From Roseovarius sp. (GTDB lineage Bacteria; Pseudomonadota; Alphaproteobacteria; Rhodobacterales; Rhodobacteraceae): a stretch of 64,000 nucleotides of DNA. The stretch's first letter is position 1. Each line of letters begins with the position of its first letter. The DNA lies in assembly GCA_021775255.1 (NCBI GenBank), contig JAJFIA010000011.1:29860-93859 (forward strand). The letters run 5' to 3'. The translations under genes were made by a program, and so were the position numbers. Under the pieces are notes generated by a model. The model had not been told where the DNA came from. It searched no databases and was given only the letters and a program-made list of their open reading frames with translations. Positions 27,805 through 36,951 of the stretch are shown piece by piece.

Positions 27805-28367
27805 AGCGCCGGGCGGGCCTGCATCCGGGTCAGGTAGGCCGACAGGGTTTCATCCGGTGCGGGGAAGCCGAAATTCGCGGCCCAGCGCAGGCAATGGGTG
27901 AGCACGATGTCGGGAATGGCCATCGCTTCGCCCATCAGGAACGGGCCGGTAAAGGCGTCTGAAATTCGCGTCAGATTGTGCTCATATTCCCACATTAACG
28001 AGGGTAGGATTTCAGCAACGCGGTGTTCCTTTGGCAGGACGAATTTATGGCGGCCGGCCATCCACAGGAGGCCTTCAATATCATCGAGGATTTGCAGGGT
28101 CATGGCATCCTGCCGGGCGCGCTCAAGGCTGCCGGGCGGGGTGGTGAACCTGCCGTGTTTATCGGTGAGGTAGGTCATGATCGCCACTGAATCGGTCAGC
28201 ACCCTATCATCCACCTTCAGCGCCGGGATCTTGCCGGAAGGGTTTAACGCGCGGATGTCATCGCTGCGGGGGGTGGCGGGGATATGCGTGTAGGGCAGGC
28301 CAAGCTCTTCAAGCAGCCAAAGGACGCGAAAGGCGCGGCTGGCGCGGGTGCCGATGAGGGTGTACAT
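27780..28367 (-). CDS. Glutathione S-transferase family protein
   Basis: A 195-residue protein with an N-terminal thioredoxin-like domain (MYTLIGTRASRAFRVLWLLEELGLPY) including the glutathione-binding segment GKIPAL and the DSVAIMTYL motif, and a C-terminal helical domain. The ATG at 28367 gives the family start. It conjugates or reduces substrates with glutathione; substrate unknown. Its 3' end overlaps the flavoprotein gene (27780-27804). It is divergent from a GFA-type gene, and a dyad lies between them. Confidence 0.9.
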   Translation of the reverse strand: MYTLIGTRASRAFRVLWLLEELGLPYTHIPATPRSDDIRALNPSGKIPALKVDDRVLTDSVAIMTYLTDKHGRFTTPPGSLERARQDAMTLQILDDIEGLLWMAGRHKFVLPKEHRVAEILPSLMWEYEHNLTRISDAFTGPFLMGEAMAIPDIVLTHCLRWAANFGFPAPDETLSAYLTRMQARPALQRAADLP

Positions 28368-28425
28368 GGGGTATCCTTGTTTGGTGAGTGCTGTCATGAT
28401 GTGATAGAAACGCGGTGCAGTTCAA

Positions 28426-28442
28426 CTGTCAGGAATTGACAG
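28426..28442. promoter_or_regulatory. Dyad CTGTCA-N5-TGACAG between GST and GFA genes
   Basis: A perfect 6-bp dyad separated by GGAAT, 59 bp upstream of the GST start and 43 bp upstream of the GFA start. A further CTGTCA lies at 28391-28396. The position in a divergent promoter region suggests an operator for one or both genes; the regulator is not identified. Confidence 0.4.
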
Positions 28443-28484
28443 GGGTCTGTGCCATTCTGCACATAAATTGAGAGGAGTCATTAG

Positions 28485-28916
28485 ATGTCAAAAACCGGAT
28501 CATGCCTGTGCGGTGCGGTTAAATACCGTGTGAAATCAGAGGTTTCCAGGGCAGGGGCCTGTCATTGCGGGATGTGCCGGAAATGGTCGGGCGGGATATT
28601 CCTGGCATTTCAGGTGGCACCGGGTGACGTGGATTTTGAGGGCAAGGAGAATATTGCCTGTTATGCCTCATCCGACTGGGCCGAGCGCGGGTTTTGCCGG
28701 AATTGCGGCAGCAGCCTGTTTTACCGGGTGACGGCCGGGGGGCCGCATCAGGGGCAATATCATCTGGGGATGGGAACGCTGGATGAACCCGATGGCGTGG
28801 CCCTGACAAGCGAGATTTTCACCGACCAAAAGCCGGATGGTTATCGTTTTGCCGGGGATTTGCCGGGCATGACCGGGGCAGAGGTAATTGCCATGTTCGC
28901 GCCGGATAGTGAGTAA
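28485..28916 (+). CDS. GFA-family zinc protein (second copy)
   Basis: A 143-residue GFA family protein. Zinc ligands: C7 and C9 (SCLCGAVKY), C26, C28 and C31 (CHCGMC), and the later FCRNCGSSL pair. It is a distant relative of the GFA protein at 14166, with a longer C-terminal part. Function unproven, possibly glutathione-linked as the family name suggests; its divergent neighbour is a glutathione transferase. A GAGAGGAG ribosome site precedes the start. Confidence 0.88.
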   Translation: MSKTGSCLCGAVKYRVKSEVSRAGACHCGMCRKWSGGIFLAFQVAPGDVDFEGKENIACYASSDWAERGFCRNCGSSLFYRVTAGGPHQGQYHLGMGTLDEPDGVALTSEIFTDQKPDGYRFAGDLPGMTGAEVIAMFAPDSE

Positions 28917-28928
28917 AATAGCGGGCGA

Positions 28929-29708
28929 TTACATATGCTGCGCAAGGAATTTAAGGATAATCTCACGCACAGGCAGGTGTTTTGACAGCCAGTGGTGATT
29001 GTGCAGCCGGTTCGGTTTGCGAAAGACGTAAGAGCGGTCATTGCCATCCATGAAAGCACCGCAATCGCCCTGGAGTTCAGGCAGCCGGAACCAGGGATCA
29101 TTTTCTCCGACTAAAGACAGGACCGGCTCGCGCCGGGGGGCATTGAGGCCGTGATATTCCCGCCATCCGGCATGGCAGGTCCAGCCTTCGATGATCCGGG
29201 CGGTGACGGGCAGGCCATGATAGGTGGCCACGGTGATGCCGCCTTCGGAGTGGCCAACGAGGGCGATGGGCGCGCGTTTGAGGCCGGGCAGGGCGCGCAG
29301 GCGGGTAAGGCCGTAGGTGATCTCGGCCTGTCGCCATGCCAGCACCGCGCGGTGCAGACCACCGCGATGCAGCGCGGGGCGGCAGCTCACGGGTTTGCTG
29401 CGCCGGGCAAAGCTGTCGGGGGCGACGAAGATATAGCCGTGGGCGGCATAGAATTTTCCGGACTCACGGCCAATATTGATGATGCCGCTGCAGCCATGGG
29501 CATAAAGCACGATTTTTGGGGTTTCATGGCGTTGCAGAAAGCCCGGCAGATCAGCGGTGGTGATGCGGCGCGCCTTGCCGGGCCCTGAGGGGACATAGAC
29601 CAGCGCCTGTTGCCAGGTGTGGCTCAGTTCGGCCGGGTCATTGCCAGTGTCGGCGAGGCTCGGCCGGGGCGCGATCAGCAGGATGAGAATAATCAGGCGG
29701 CAGATCAT
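28929..29708 (-). CDS. Exported alpha/beta hydrolase
   Basis: A 259-residue protein with a signal peptide (MICRLIILILLIAPRPSLA) and an alpha/beta hydrolase fold. The nucleophile elbow GHSEGG, the acidic SLVGENDPWF and a terminal histidine (LHNHHWLSKHL) complete a Ser-Asp/Glu-His triad; KIVLYAHGCSG would form the oxyanion side. It resembles dienelactone-hydrolase-like esterases. It would act in the periplasm. Its start overlaps the holA stop by ATGA, making it the last gene of the leuS-lptE-holA operon. Confidence 0.8.
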   Translation of the reverse strand: MICRLIILILLIAPRPSLADTGNDPAELSHTWQQALVYVPSGPGKARRITTADLPGFLQRHETPKIVLYAHGCSGIINIGRESGKFYAAHGYIFVAPDSFARRSKPVSCRPALHRGGLHRAVLAWRQAEITYGLTRLRALPGLKRAPIALVGHSEGGITVATYHGLPVTARIIEGWTCHAGWREYHGLNAPRREPVLSLVGENDPWFRLPELQGDCGAFMDGNDRSYVFRKPNRLHNHHWLSKHLPVREIILKFLAQHM

Positions 29709-30730
29709 CTTCCGGCCATCATTGCAAGGCGAATGAGCGTGCGCTCAACCAAGGCCATGGCGGGCGCGTTTTGCGCCGCCGAGCGCAGGTGCAGATCTGT
29801 ATCGGTGAGTAATGAAAGCGCCTGTTCGAGGCGCGGCGCGCTCCAGTTTTGCGCCTGCCTGAGCATCCTGTCGCGGCGCAGGCCAAAAATGGGCGGGCGC
29901 AGGCGTGACAGGCCCTGAGCGGCCCCGCCGGGATCTGAGGCCGCTGTGTAAAGCGTGCGAAAATGCCGTGTCGCTCCGATGCACAGGCTCACAGGCGTCA
30001 CGCCTTGCGCCCTGAGTTTGCGCATCACCGGGGCAATGTCGCCCGAGCGGGCCTCGGCCACGATGTTGAGCACATCATCAAGTGCGGCCTCGGTGGAGGC
30101 GGGGGCGCAGGCGGCAATATCAGACGGGGTGACGGGGGTTGGGTCGCCGATCTTGTAAAGGGAAATCTTTTCAATGGTTTGACGGAAATCGCCGGGGTCG
30201 AGATCAGACGCGAGCGCGGTGAGATCGGCCATGGCGGTAATGTCGATTTTGCCAAGCCCGGCCTTGGAAAGCGTCGCTTCTATTTCGGCGCGGGAAGGCG
30301 GATCGGCATAGATCGCGGCGGCATAGGCGTTTTTATGGGTCTCGAATAATTTGCGCAGTTTTGACGTGGCTTTGAGGGCGCCCGCAGTGATGATGACCTG
30401 TGCATCCCCCGCCTGCCAGTCTGATAAAGCGCTGGTAACAATCGGCGCAAGGGCATCGGTTGCGTCTTCAACAAAGGCCACACGCGGGCCGGGGAAAAAG
30501 CCCTGCGCCTTGAGCGCGTCAAGCAAAAGTGCCGGATCTTTGCGCAAATCAGCCGCGGGGAGGCGGGTAAGGCGCATCTCATCCTCGCCCATCGGGCCGA
30601 TCAGGGCATGGATCACTTCCTGACGCTTTAAGGCCACGCGCATGCTGTCGGGGCCGTAGATCAGCAATCCGGTGCGCGCGGGATCGGGTTTGGCAAAGTA
30701 TCCCGGAGCGTCGCGGCCCGCAAGTTTCAT
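29705..30730 (-). CDS. holA: DNA polymerase III delta subunit
   Basis: A 341-residue protein matching the clamp-loader delta subunit. It begins [28 protein letters not shown] and contains the RVAFVEDATDALAPIV and LRKLFETHKNAYAAAIY blocks of the family, with the helical collar domain at the C-terminus. Delta opens the beta sliding clamp during replication. It overlaps lptE upstream and the hydrolase gene downstream, each by ATGA. The arrangement leuS-lptE-holA is usual in alphaproteobacteria. Confidence 0.9.
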   Translation of the reverse strand: MKLAGRDAPGYFAKPDPARTGLLIYGPDSMRVALKRQEVIHALIGPMGEDEMRLTRLPAADLRKDPALLLDALKAQGFFPGPRVAFVEDATDALAPIVTSALSDWQAGDAQVIITAGALKATSKLRKLFETHKNAYAAAIYADPPSRAEIEATLSKAGLGKIDITAMADLTALASDLDPGDFRQTIEKISLYKIGDPTPVTPSDIAACAPASTEAALDDVLNIVAEARSGDIAPVMRKLRAQGVTPVSLCIGATRHFRTLYTAASDPGGAAQGLSRLRPPIFGLRRDRMLRQAQNWSAPRLEQALSLLTDTDLHLRSAAQNAPAMALVERTLIRLAMMAGR

Positions 30731-31221
30731 GCCGGCAGGCCGGGGGAGGCGGCAATCAGCCGGGTGATGATCTGATCGGCAAGGATGCTCATCAGCCGGG
30801 TGCGGGCGTCACGCTCGGCCGATTGGGTGGCCACGGGTGTGCCCGAGGCGGAATAGCTGGTGAAGCTGTCGACCTTGCCGCTGGTGACCACCGCGCCGGT
30901 TTGCAGATCGCGCAGGGCATAGGTGATCGAGCCCTCAAGATTGAAACGGTTGGTGACGTTTGCGGCGGTGATGGCGATGGCATTGTCGCGGGTGGTTATG
31001 GCGTAGGAAAGGCCATAGCGCGGGTTGGCGGCGCGGCCAAGGCGCTCTTCTATATTCTGGGTCAGAAGGTAAGCGTCGCGGGTTTTCGGCTCATCCACCA
31101 GAATGGCGTTTTGCAGGCGGGTTGCCGCCCCTGAAGGGCCATAGGCCGGGGTGAAGCCACAAGCCGAGAGGGCAGAGGCCGAGCCTGCCAGCAGGAAGAA
31201 GCGGCGATTAAATGACGACAT
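30727..31221 (-). CDS. lptE: LPS-assembly lipoprotein LptE
   Basis: A 164-residue outer membrane lipoprotein. The signal peptide ends in a lipobox LSAC with the lipidated C21, followed by GFTPAYG, the usual start of alphaproteobacterial LptE. LptE plugs the LptD channel that inserts lipopolysaccharide in the outer membrane. It overlaps the end of leuS by 14 bp and the start of holA by ATGA. Confidence 0.9.
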   Translation of the reverse strand: MSSFNRRFFLLAGSASALSACGFTPAYGPSGAATRLQNAILVDEPKTRDAYLLTQNIEERLGRAANPRYGLSYAITTRDNAIAITAANVTNRFNLEGSITYALRDLQTGAVVTSGKVDSFTSYSASGTPVATQSAERDARTRLMSILADQIITRLIAASPGLPA

Positions 31222-33748
31222 TTACGATCCGTCCGGGGACAACGATGATTTTCCTGGGCCGGGCCCCATCCAGCGCCTTGATCACAGCATCCACCGCCAG
31301 CGCGGCTTTTTCAACCTCGGATTTATCCATATCCGCCGGGACGCTGATTTCGGCCCGGCGTTTGCCGTTGATTTGGATCGGCAGAGTTATAGTATCGTCC
31401 ACCAGCAGGGCCGCATCGGCCTCGGGCCACGGCGCGGTGGTAATCAGGCCTTTGTGTCCGAGCATCTGCCACAGTTCTTCCGAAAGATGCGGCGTCATCG
31501 GCGACATAAGTTGCGCCAGAGTTGTGGCGGCTTTGTGTTTGGTATCTGAGCCTGCTTTGGATTTGGCGAGGGTGTTGGTGAAGGCGTAAAGCCGGGCGAT
31601 GGCGGCGTTGAAGCCAAAGGAATCGATCCCGACGGTGACGTCATGGATGGTTTTGTGCATCTCGCGCAGGAGGGCCTCGTCAGCCCCTTGCGTGGCTGCC
31701 TCGGCGGGGTCCGCGATGATCTGCGAGGTCAGGCGGTGGACCCTGCTGAGGTGTTTATGGGCGGCGTCGGCACCGGCGGCTGTCCATTCCACATCGCGCT
31801 CGGGCGGGCTGTCGGAGAGGACAAACCAACGCGCGGTATCAGCGCCGTAGGCCGAGATGATGTTGATCGGATCAACCACGTTTTTCTTGGATTTCGACAT
31901 CTTGGCCGAGGCGATGATTTCAACCGGCGTACCATCGGCAAGTTTGCCGTCTGTGACCTCTTCGGGCAGGTGATAGAGGGGGCGGTTATTGGCATCGCGG
32001 GTCAGGTAAATCTCATGGGTGACCATGCCTTGGGTGAATAAAGCGTCGAACGGCTCGATCGCTTTTGCCGGCAGATGGCCGGTGAGATGCATGGCGCGGG
32101 CGAAAAAGCGGCTGTATAGCAGGTGCAAAATGGCATGCTCGATGCCGCCGATATACTGATCGACATTCATCCAGTAATTGGCCTCGGCCATGTCGGTGGG
32201 GGTGTCGGCGTGCGGCGCTGTGAAGCGGGCATAATACCATGAGCTGTCGACGAAAGTATCCATCGTATCGGTTTCGCGCAGCGCCGGATCGCCGCATTCG
32301 GGGCAGGTGCAGCCCCGCCATGTGGGGTGGCGGTCCAGCGGGTTGCCGGGTTGATCGAATGTCACGTCATAGGGCAGCTCGATGGGCAGGTTTTGCTTGC
32401 GCTCGGGCACCACGCCGCAGCTATCGCAATGTACCACCGGGATGGGGCAGCCCCAGTAGCGTTGGCGGCTCAGACCCCAATCGCGCAGGCGGTATTTGGT
32501 GACGCCGGTGCCGATGCCGTGGGATTCGCAAAAGGCGATGGTTTTATCAATCGCCTCTTGCCCGGTGGCCTGATCGAGGCCGGCGAAATGGTTGATCCAT
32601 TGCACATTTTCGGTTTTGGGCGGCACGAAAGCGTGGCGCTCAACCGGTTTGGGATTTTCAAGTGCTTGAAACGTATCAATCACCGGAAGATCGTATTTGC
32701 GGCAGAAATCAAGGTCGCGCTGATCATGGGCCGGGCAAGCAAATATCGCCCCTGTGCCGTAATCCATCAGGATGAAATTGGCGATCCAGACCGGCAGTTC
32801 CCAATCGGGGTTGAGCGGGTGTTTCACCCGCAGGCCGGTGTCATGGCCCAGTTTCTCGGCGGTCTCGATGGCCTCTTCGGTGGTGCCAACCTTGCGGCAC
32901 TCGGCAAGGAAGGTGGCCAGTTCGGGGTTGCCAGCCTCAAGCGTTTTGGCGATGGGGTGATCGGGCGAGATGCCGACAAAGCTCGCGCCCATCAGGGTGT
33001 CAGGCCGGGTGGTGTAGACCTCAATCGGCTCGCCGCCGTCCACGCGCTCAAAACTAAACTGCAAACCGCGCGATTTGCCGATCCAGTTTTCCTGCATCAG
33101 CCGCACCTTGGCGGGCCAGTTTTCAAGGCCGTCGAGGGCGCTGAGCAATTCCTCGGAATAATCGCTGATCTTGAAGAACCATTGGGTCAGCTCGCGCCGC
33201 TCGACCAGAGCGCCCGAGCGCCAGCCACGGCCTTGCTCAACCTGCTCATTGGCAAGCACCGTCATATCCACCGGATCCCAGTTCACGACGGCATTCTTGC
33301 GGTAGATCAGGCCTTGTTCCAGCATATCCAGAAAGAGTGCTTGCTGCTGCCCGTAATACTCGGGATCACAGGTGGCGAATTCGCGGCTCCAGTCGATGGA
33401 CAGGCCCAGCGGCTTCATTTGCGCGCGCATGTCGTCGATATTGCCATAGGTCCAGTCTTTGGGGTGGCCGCCGATGGCCATGGCGGCGTTTTCGGCGGGC
33501 ATTCCAAAGGCGTCCCAGCCCATCGGGTGCAGCACGTTATGGCCGGTGGCGATTTTGTAGCGCGCCACCACATCGCCCATGGTGTAATTGCGCACATGGC
33601 CCATATGGATGCGGCCCGACGGGTAAGGGAACATCTCGAGCACATAATATTTCGGCTTGCCGCCCTCACGGGTGGCATGGAAAACGCGGGCGTTGTCCCA
33701 GGCGTGTTGCCATTTTTCTTCGATGTCGGCGGCGGAATAGGGCGTCAT
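31208..33748 (-). CDS. leuS: Leucyl-tRNA synthetase
   Basis: An 846-residue class I aminoacyl-tRNA synthetase. The HIGH motif appears as HMGH at 48-51 ([14 protein letters not shown]) and the KMSKS motif is intact ([12 protein letters not shown]). The editing domain and the leucine-specific insert are present. The frame is open to 33826, but the ATG at 33748 ([14 protein letters not shown]) is the family start. First gene of the operon leuS-lptE-holA-hydrolase. Confidence 0.97.
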   Translation of the reverse strand: MTPYSAADIEEKWQHAWDNARVFHATREGGKPKYYVLEMFPYPSGRIHMGHVRNYTMGDVVARYKIATGHNVLHPMGWDAFGMPAENAAMAIGGHPKDWTYGNIDDMRAQMKPLGLSIDWSREFATCDPEYYGQQQALFLDMLEQGLIYRKNAVVNWDPVDMTVLANEQVEQGRGWRSGALVERRELTQWFFKISDYSEELLSALDGLENWPAKVRLMQENWIGKSRGLQFSFERVDGGEPIEVYTTRPDTLMGASFVGISPDHPIAKTLEAGNPELATFLAECRKVGTTEEAIETAEKLGHDTGLRVKHPLNPDWELPVWIANFILMDYGTGAIFACPAHDQRDLDFCRKYDLPVIDTFQALENPKPVERHAFVPPKTENVQWINHFAGLDQATGQEAIDKTIAFCESHGIGTGVTKYRLRDWGLSRQRYWGCPIPVVHCDSCGVVPERKQNLPIELPYDVTFDQPGNPLDRHPTWRGCTCPECGDPALRETDTMDTFVDSSWYYARFTAPHADTPTDMAEANYWMNVDQYIGGIEHAILHLLYSRFFARAMHLTGHLPAKAIEPFDALFTQGMVTHEIYLTRDANNRPLYHLPEEVTDGKLADGTPVEIIASAKMSKSKKNVVDPINIISAYGADTARWFVLSDSPPERDVEWTAAGADAAHKHLSRVHRLTSQIIADPAEAATQGADEALLREMHKTIHDVTVGIDSFGFNAAIARLYAFTNTLAKSKAGSDTKHKAATTLAQLMSPMTPHLSEELWQMLGHKGLITTAPWPEADAALLVDDTITLPIQINGKRRAEISVPADMDKSEVEKAALAVDAVIKALDGARPRKIIVVPGRIVNVVI

Positions 33749-33801
33749 GGCGGGGCTGTCTTTCTTGCAAAGCAAAGAGGTGTTGGAAGCGTGATAGGCA
33801 T

Positions 33802-33893
33802 CCATGGGCCCATGGTCCAGAGGCAAGGGGCAAAATCCGGGGCTTTGCAGGGGGAAAACGCCCGCCTATAAGCAAATCAGGCAAAGGCGGGCG
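33802..33893. repeat. Palindrome and hairpin between leuS and the glycosyltransferase gene
   Basis: CCATGGGCCCATGG at 33802-33815 is a perfect 14-bp palindrome in the leuS promoter region. A second element, CGCCCGCCT (33859-33867) with AGGCGGGCG (33885-33893), is a perfect 9-bp hairpin ending 9 bp before the glycosyltransferase ATG, where a ribosome site would be expected and none is seen. Confidence 0.6.
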
Positions 33894-33902
33894 GTTATAT
33901 TG

Positions 33903-35147
33903 ATGAAAATCCTGTTCATTCACCAGAATTTTCCGGGGCAGTTCAAACATCTGGCCCCGGCATTGGCGGCGGAGGGGCATGATTGCGTGGCGCTGACACT
34001 CAAGGTGGATAAGCCTGTTACCTGGCAGGGGGTGCGCGTTTTACCCTATAAGCTGGGCCAGAGGGCGGCGCAAAACGTGCATCCCTGGCTGTTGGATCTG
34101 GATACCAAGGTAACCCGCGCCGAGGCCTGTTACCGGGCGGCGGTTGAGATGAAAGCGGGCGGGTTTGAGCCTGATCTTATTCTGGCGCATCCCGGCTGGG
34201 GCGAGGCGATGTTTTTGCGTGATGTATGGCCCAAAGCGAAGATCGGGCTTTATTGCGAACTTTATCACCTGACAGGCTATCCGCATACGGGGTTTGACCC
34301 TGAGTTTGAGCGCGAAGCAGACGGGGCGGAAATCCTGAGGTTGCGGATGAAGAACCTCAATAACCATCTGCATTTCCCCTTGATGGATGCAGGGCTTTGC
34401 CCGACTGAATTTCAGGCCGGGACATACCCGCAGGAATTTCAAAGCAGGATCAGCGTTATTCATGACGGGATTGATACCCGGCTGGCGCGGCCTGATGCGA
34501 AGGCGCGGCTGAAGATTGAGGGGGTTTGTGATCTGAGCCGGGAAGATGAGGTGATAACGTTTGTAAACCGCAATCTTGAGCCTTACCGCGGCTATCATAT
34601 TTTCATGCGCGCCTTGCCCCGGTTGTTGAAGGAACGGCCCGATGCGACGGTTCTTATTGTGGGCGGGGATGAGGTGAGCTATGGCGCGCGGCCGCCCAAG
34701 GGGCAGACCTGGAAGCAGAACTTCATTGATGAGGTGCGCGGGCAGATTTCGGATGAGGATTGGGCAAGGGTGAGGTTTTTGGGCCGCATTCCCTATGAGC
34801 AGTTTTTGCGGCTTTTGCAGGTGAGCCGGGTGCATGTTTACCTGACATATCCGTTTGTTCTGAGCTGGAGCCTTCTGGAGGCGATGGCCTGCGAGGCGGC
34901 GATTGTGGCCAGCGATACCGGGCCGGTGACCGAGGTGATTGACCATGACGTGCAGGGGCGGCTGGTGGATTTCTTTGACGGCGATGCAATCGTGGCTCAG
35001 GTCTGTGAGCTGATGGAAGATGAAGCTGCGCGCCAAAGGCTGGGCCGGGCGGCACGGGCGCGGGTGCAGGCGCAGTATGATCTGCGCGCGGTGTGCCTGC
35101 CGCAGCAACTGAACTGGGTGAAGGGGCTGATGGGCCTTACAGGATAA
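33903..35147 (+). CDS. Family 4-type glycosyltransferase
   Basis: A 414-residue GT-B fold glycosyltransferase. The N-terminal MKILFIHQNFPGQFKHLAPALAA and the C-terminal donor-binding region (YPFVLSWSLLEAMACEAAIVASDTGPVTEVI, with the conserved E-x7-E) fit GT family 4. It probably acts in polysaccharide or glycan synthesis. The ATG at 33903 is preceded by a hairpin and no clear ribosome site; the frame is open to 33804 but codes nothing family-like there. Its stop lies inside an antisense remnant of an sfsA 3' end. Confidence 0.88.
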   Translation: MKILFIHQNFPGQFKHLAPALAAEGHDCVALTLKVDKPVTWQGVRVLPYKLGQRAAQNVHPWLLDLDTKVTRAEACYRAAVEMKAGGFEPDLILAHPGWGEAMFLRDVWPKAKIGLYCELYHLTGYPHTGFDPEFEREADGAEILRLRMKNLNNHLHFPLMDAGLCPTEFQAGTYPQEFQSRISVIHDGIDTRLARPDAKARLKIEGVCDLSREDEVITFVNRNLEPYRGYHIFMRALPRLLKERPDATVLIVGGDEVSYGARPPKGQTWKQNFIDEVRGQISDEDWARVRFLGRIPYEQFLRLLQVSRVHVYLTYPFVLSWSLLEAMACEAAIVASDTGPVTEVIDHDVQGRLVDFFDGDAIVAQVCELMEDEAARQRLGRAARARVQAQYDLRAVCLPQQLNWVKGLMGLTG

Positions 35148-35214
35148 GGGGAACGGCCCCCTCGATTGTAACCGCGTCAGGCGTGATTTTGGTGCCATAA
35201 GCGATGGCCTCGAC
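35137..35214 (-). pseudogene. Fragment of a second sfsA 3' end
   Basis: On the minus strand 25 codons up to a TAA (plus-strand 35137-35139) read VEAIAYGTKITPDAVTIEG and on to LIL. The end of the intact SfsA at 35478 reads VEVLAYDTKITPDAITIGG and on to VLI; 17 of 25 residues agree. At DNA level 35163-35215 and the matching part near 35504-35556 are clearly alike. The rest of the gene is missing. It overlaps the end of the glycosyltransferase gene. Confidence 0.75.
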
Positions 35215-35477
35215 TGACGGGGTGCTGTTGTTGCAGGCATGGGAAACCTTTACTTTTGTCCTTTCGTAATGTAGGTAATTCATGCTTTTGAAAGGTCATC
35301 ATATCGTCGGGTTCATAGCTTGAAGCGTTTCGGACGTAGGACGTGGGGACTTTTGAAAGCGCATCCCAAACTGTTTTGGCCGGGCGACAGATTGATCAAA
35401 ATGTCAAGGGGCGTATTATTCAGAGGCTCCCTTTTGTAAAGCTGGCCTTATCGGGGCTTGCTGTGTTCAGGTTCTGC
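35215..35477. other. Gene-free stretch between the two sfsA ends
   Basis: No supported ORF, RNA or clear transposase remnant was seen. The stretch is more AT-rich than its surroundings and contains AAGCGTTTCGGACGTAGG near 35322, echoing the AGCGTTTC ends of the dispersed hairpins. It is framed by the two copies of the sfsA 3' end. Confidence 0.4.
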
Positions 35478-36182
35478 TTAAATGAGGACGGGTCTTGCCC
35501 CGCCGATGGTAATCGCGTCGGGCGTGATTTTGGTGTCATAAGCGAGTACCTCGACCCCGGCGGCGCAGGCCTGGGCAAAGGCGGCGGCATAGGTGGGGTC
35601 GATGTCTGCGGCGAGGGTCATGGAATCGCAATCAGTGCGCTGAATCAGGTAGAGCATCACCGCGCGGTGGTCTTGTTGGATCATTCCCATAAGCTCATGC
35701 AGGTGTTTAGTGCCGCGCGCGGTGACGCTGTCGGGAAATTCGGCAAGGCCGGGATGGCGCGATAGGGTGACGGATTTGACCTCAACATAGGCATCGGGCA
35801 GGCCTATGCCTTGCAGCAGGAAATCTATCCGGCTGTTGATCCCATATTTCTGTTCAGGCAGCACGGTTTCGTATACTGCCAGTTCAGGGATTTCTCGGGC
35901 GAATAGGGCCGCGCGCATCGCCTTGTTGGGCAGGCTGGTATCGACGCCTGTGAAATGTCCGTTTTCATGATCAACCAGACGCCAGCCATATCTGAGCTTT
36001 TTGCGCGGATCGTCATTGGGCTCAACCCAGATGCGCATTCCGGGGCTCGCCAGCCCCATCATCGAGCCGGGATTGGCGCAATGGGCCGTTACCTCGCGGC
36101 CATCCTCAAGCCGGATATCGGCCAGAAAGCGTTTATAACGGCGGATCAGCGTGGCGGGCACAAGAGGGGTTTGAAAGCGCAT
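35478..36182 (-). CDS. sfsA: Sugar fermentation stimulation protein homologue SfsA
   Basis: A 234-residue SfsA family protein: MRFQTPLVPATLIRRYKRFLADIRL, the HCANPGSMMGL block and a nuclease-like core with YVEVKSVTLS and the FPDSVTARGTKHL block. The family is linked to sugar use regulation in Escherichia coli; the nuclease-like fold suggests DNA binding or cleavage. The frame is open to 36467 but the ATG at 36182 is the family start. Divergent from the cinA-like gene with a 46-bp gap. Confidence 0.92.
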   Translation of the reverse strand: MRFQTPLVPATLIRRYKRFLADIRLEDGREVTAHCANPGSMMGLASPGMRIWVEPNDDPRKKLRYGWRLVDHENGHFTGVDTSLPNKAMRAALFAREIPELAVYETVLPEQKYGINSRIDFLLQGIGLPDAYVEVKSVTLSRHPGLAEFPDSVTARGTKHLHELMGMIQQDHRAVMLYLIQRTDCDSMTLAADIDPTYAAAFAQACAAGVEVLAYDTKITPDAITIGGARPVLI

Positions 36183-36228
36183 GACGAGAGGCCTATACCG
36201 ATCATAAGGCCCATTCAAGGAGAGGCAG

Positions 36229-36951
36229 ATGAGCAACCCAACAGCCGCCATGCTGGTGATCGGCGACGAGATATTATCGGGGCGCACGCGCGATGCGAAT
36301 ATGCACCATCTGGCGGGCGAGCTGACGCGCGTGGGCATTGACCTGAAGGAAGTGCGGGTGGTCAGCGATGATCCGGGTGCGATTGTGGCAGCGGTCAGTG
36401 CGCTGAGCGGCAGTTTTGACATGGTGTTTACCTCGGGCGGTATCGGCCCCACCCATGACGACATCACCGCGGATAATGTGGCGGCGGCCTTTGATGTGCC
36501 GATTGATGTGCGCGCAGATGCGCGGGCCTTGTTGCAGGCGCATTACAAACGTACCGGGCTGGAATTGAACGCGGCGCGATTGCGCATGGCGCGCATCCCG
36601 GAAGGGGCTACGCTGATTGACAATCCGATCAGCATTGCCCCAGGGTTCAGTATTGAAAATGTGCATGTCATGGCCGGGGTGCCGGCCATATTCGAGGCGA
36701 TGCTGGCCAATGTTTTGCCAAGCCTCACGGGCGGTGCGCCTTTGCTGTCAAAAAGCCTGCAGATCAATCGTGGTGAGGGCGATATCGCCGGGCCGCTGGC
36801 CGAGCTGGCAGCGCGCTACAAGGATTTATCCATCGGCTCTTATCCGTTTTATCATGGGGGGGCCTATGGCTCGAATATCGTGATTCGCGGGGCCGACGCG
36901 GCGCGGGTCAATGCGGCCATGGCCGAGCTTGAAAAGATGTTTCCCACATGA
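36229..36951 (+). CDS. CinA-like molybdopterin-binding domain protein
   Basis: A 240-residue protein of the MoaB/Mog-like fold as in the N-terminal domain of CinA: AAMLVIGDEILSGRTRDAN, and the signature FTSGGIGPTHDDITADNVAAAF. It lacks the C-terminal nicotinamide-nucleotide deamidase domain of full CinA. The exact reaction of the stand-alone form is not known. GAGAGG before the ATG is a good ribosome site. It is the first gene of a run coupled by ATGA to the GNAT gene. Confidence 0.9.
   Translation: MSNPTAAMLVIGDEILSGRTRDANMHHLAGELTRVGIDLKEVRVVSDDPGAIVAAVSALSGSFDMVFTSGGIGPTHDDITADNVAAAFDVPIDVRADARALLQAHYKRTGLELNAARLRMARIPEGATLIDNPISIAPGFSIENVHVMAGVPAIFEAMLANVLPSLTGGAPLLSKSLQINRGEGDIAGPLAELAARYKDLSIGSYPFYHGGAYGSNIVIRGADAARVNAAMAELEKMFPT

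Noticed and set aside
32327..33871. Long plus-strand open frame (514 codons) opposite leuS
   Set aside because: It is a shadow of the GC-rich leuS codons on the other strand; composition is low-complexity His/Gly/Ala and no family resemblance is seen.
33749..33902. Possible T-box or attenuator upstream of leuS
   Set aside because: Only a palindrome and a hairpin facing the other gene are present; no T-box sequence or leader peptide with leucine codons is visible on the leuS strand.
34041..35240. Minus-strand open frame opposite the glycosyltransferase gene
   Set aside because: Antisense shadow; the only meaningful minus-strand signal there is the short sfsA tail, which is in another frame.
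35215..35477. Possible insertion-sequence remnant between the sfsA copies
   Set aside because: No transposase motif or terminal inverted repeat could be seen in any frame.
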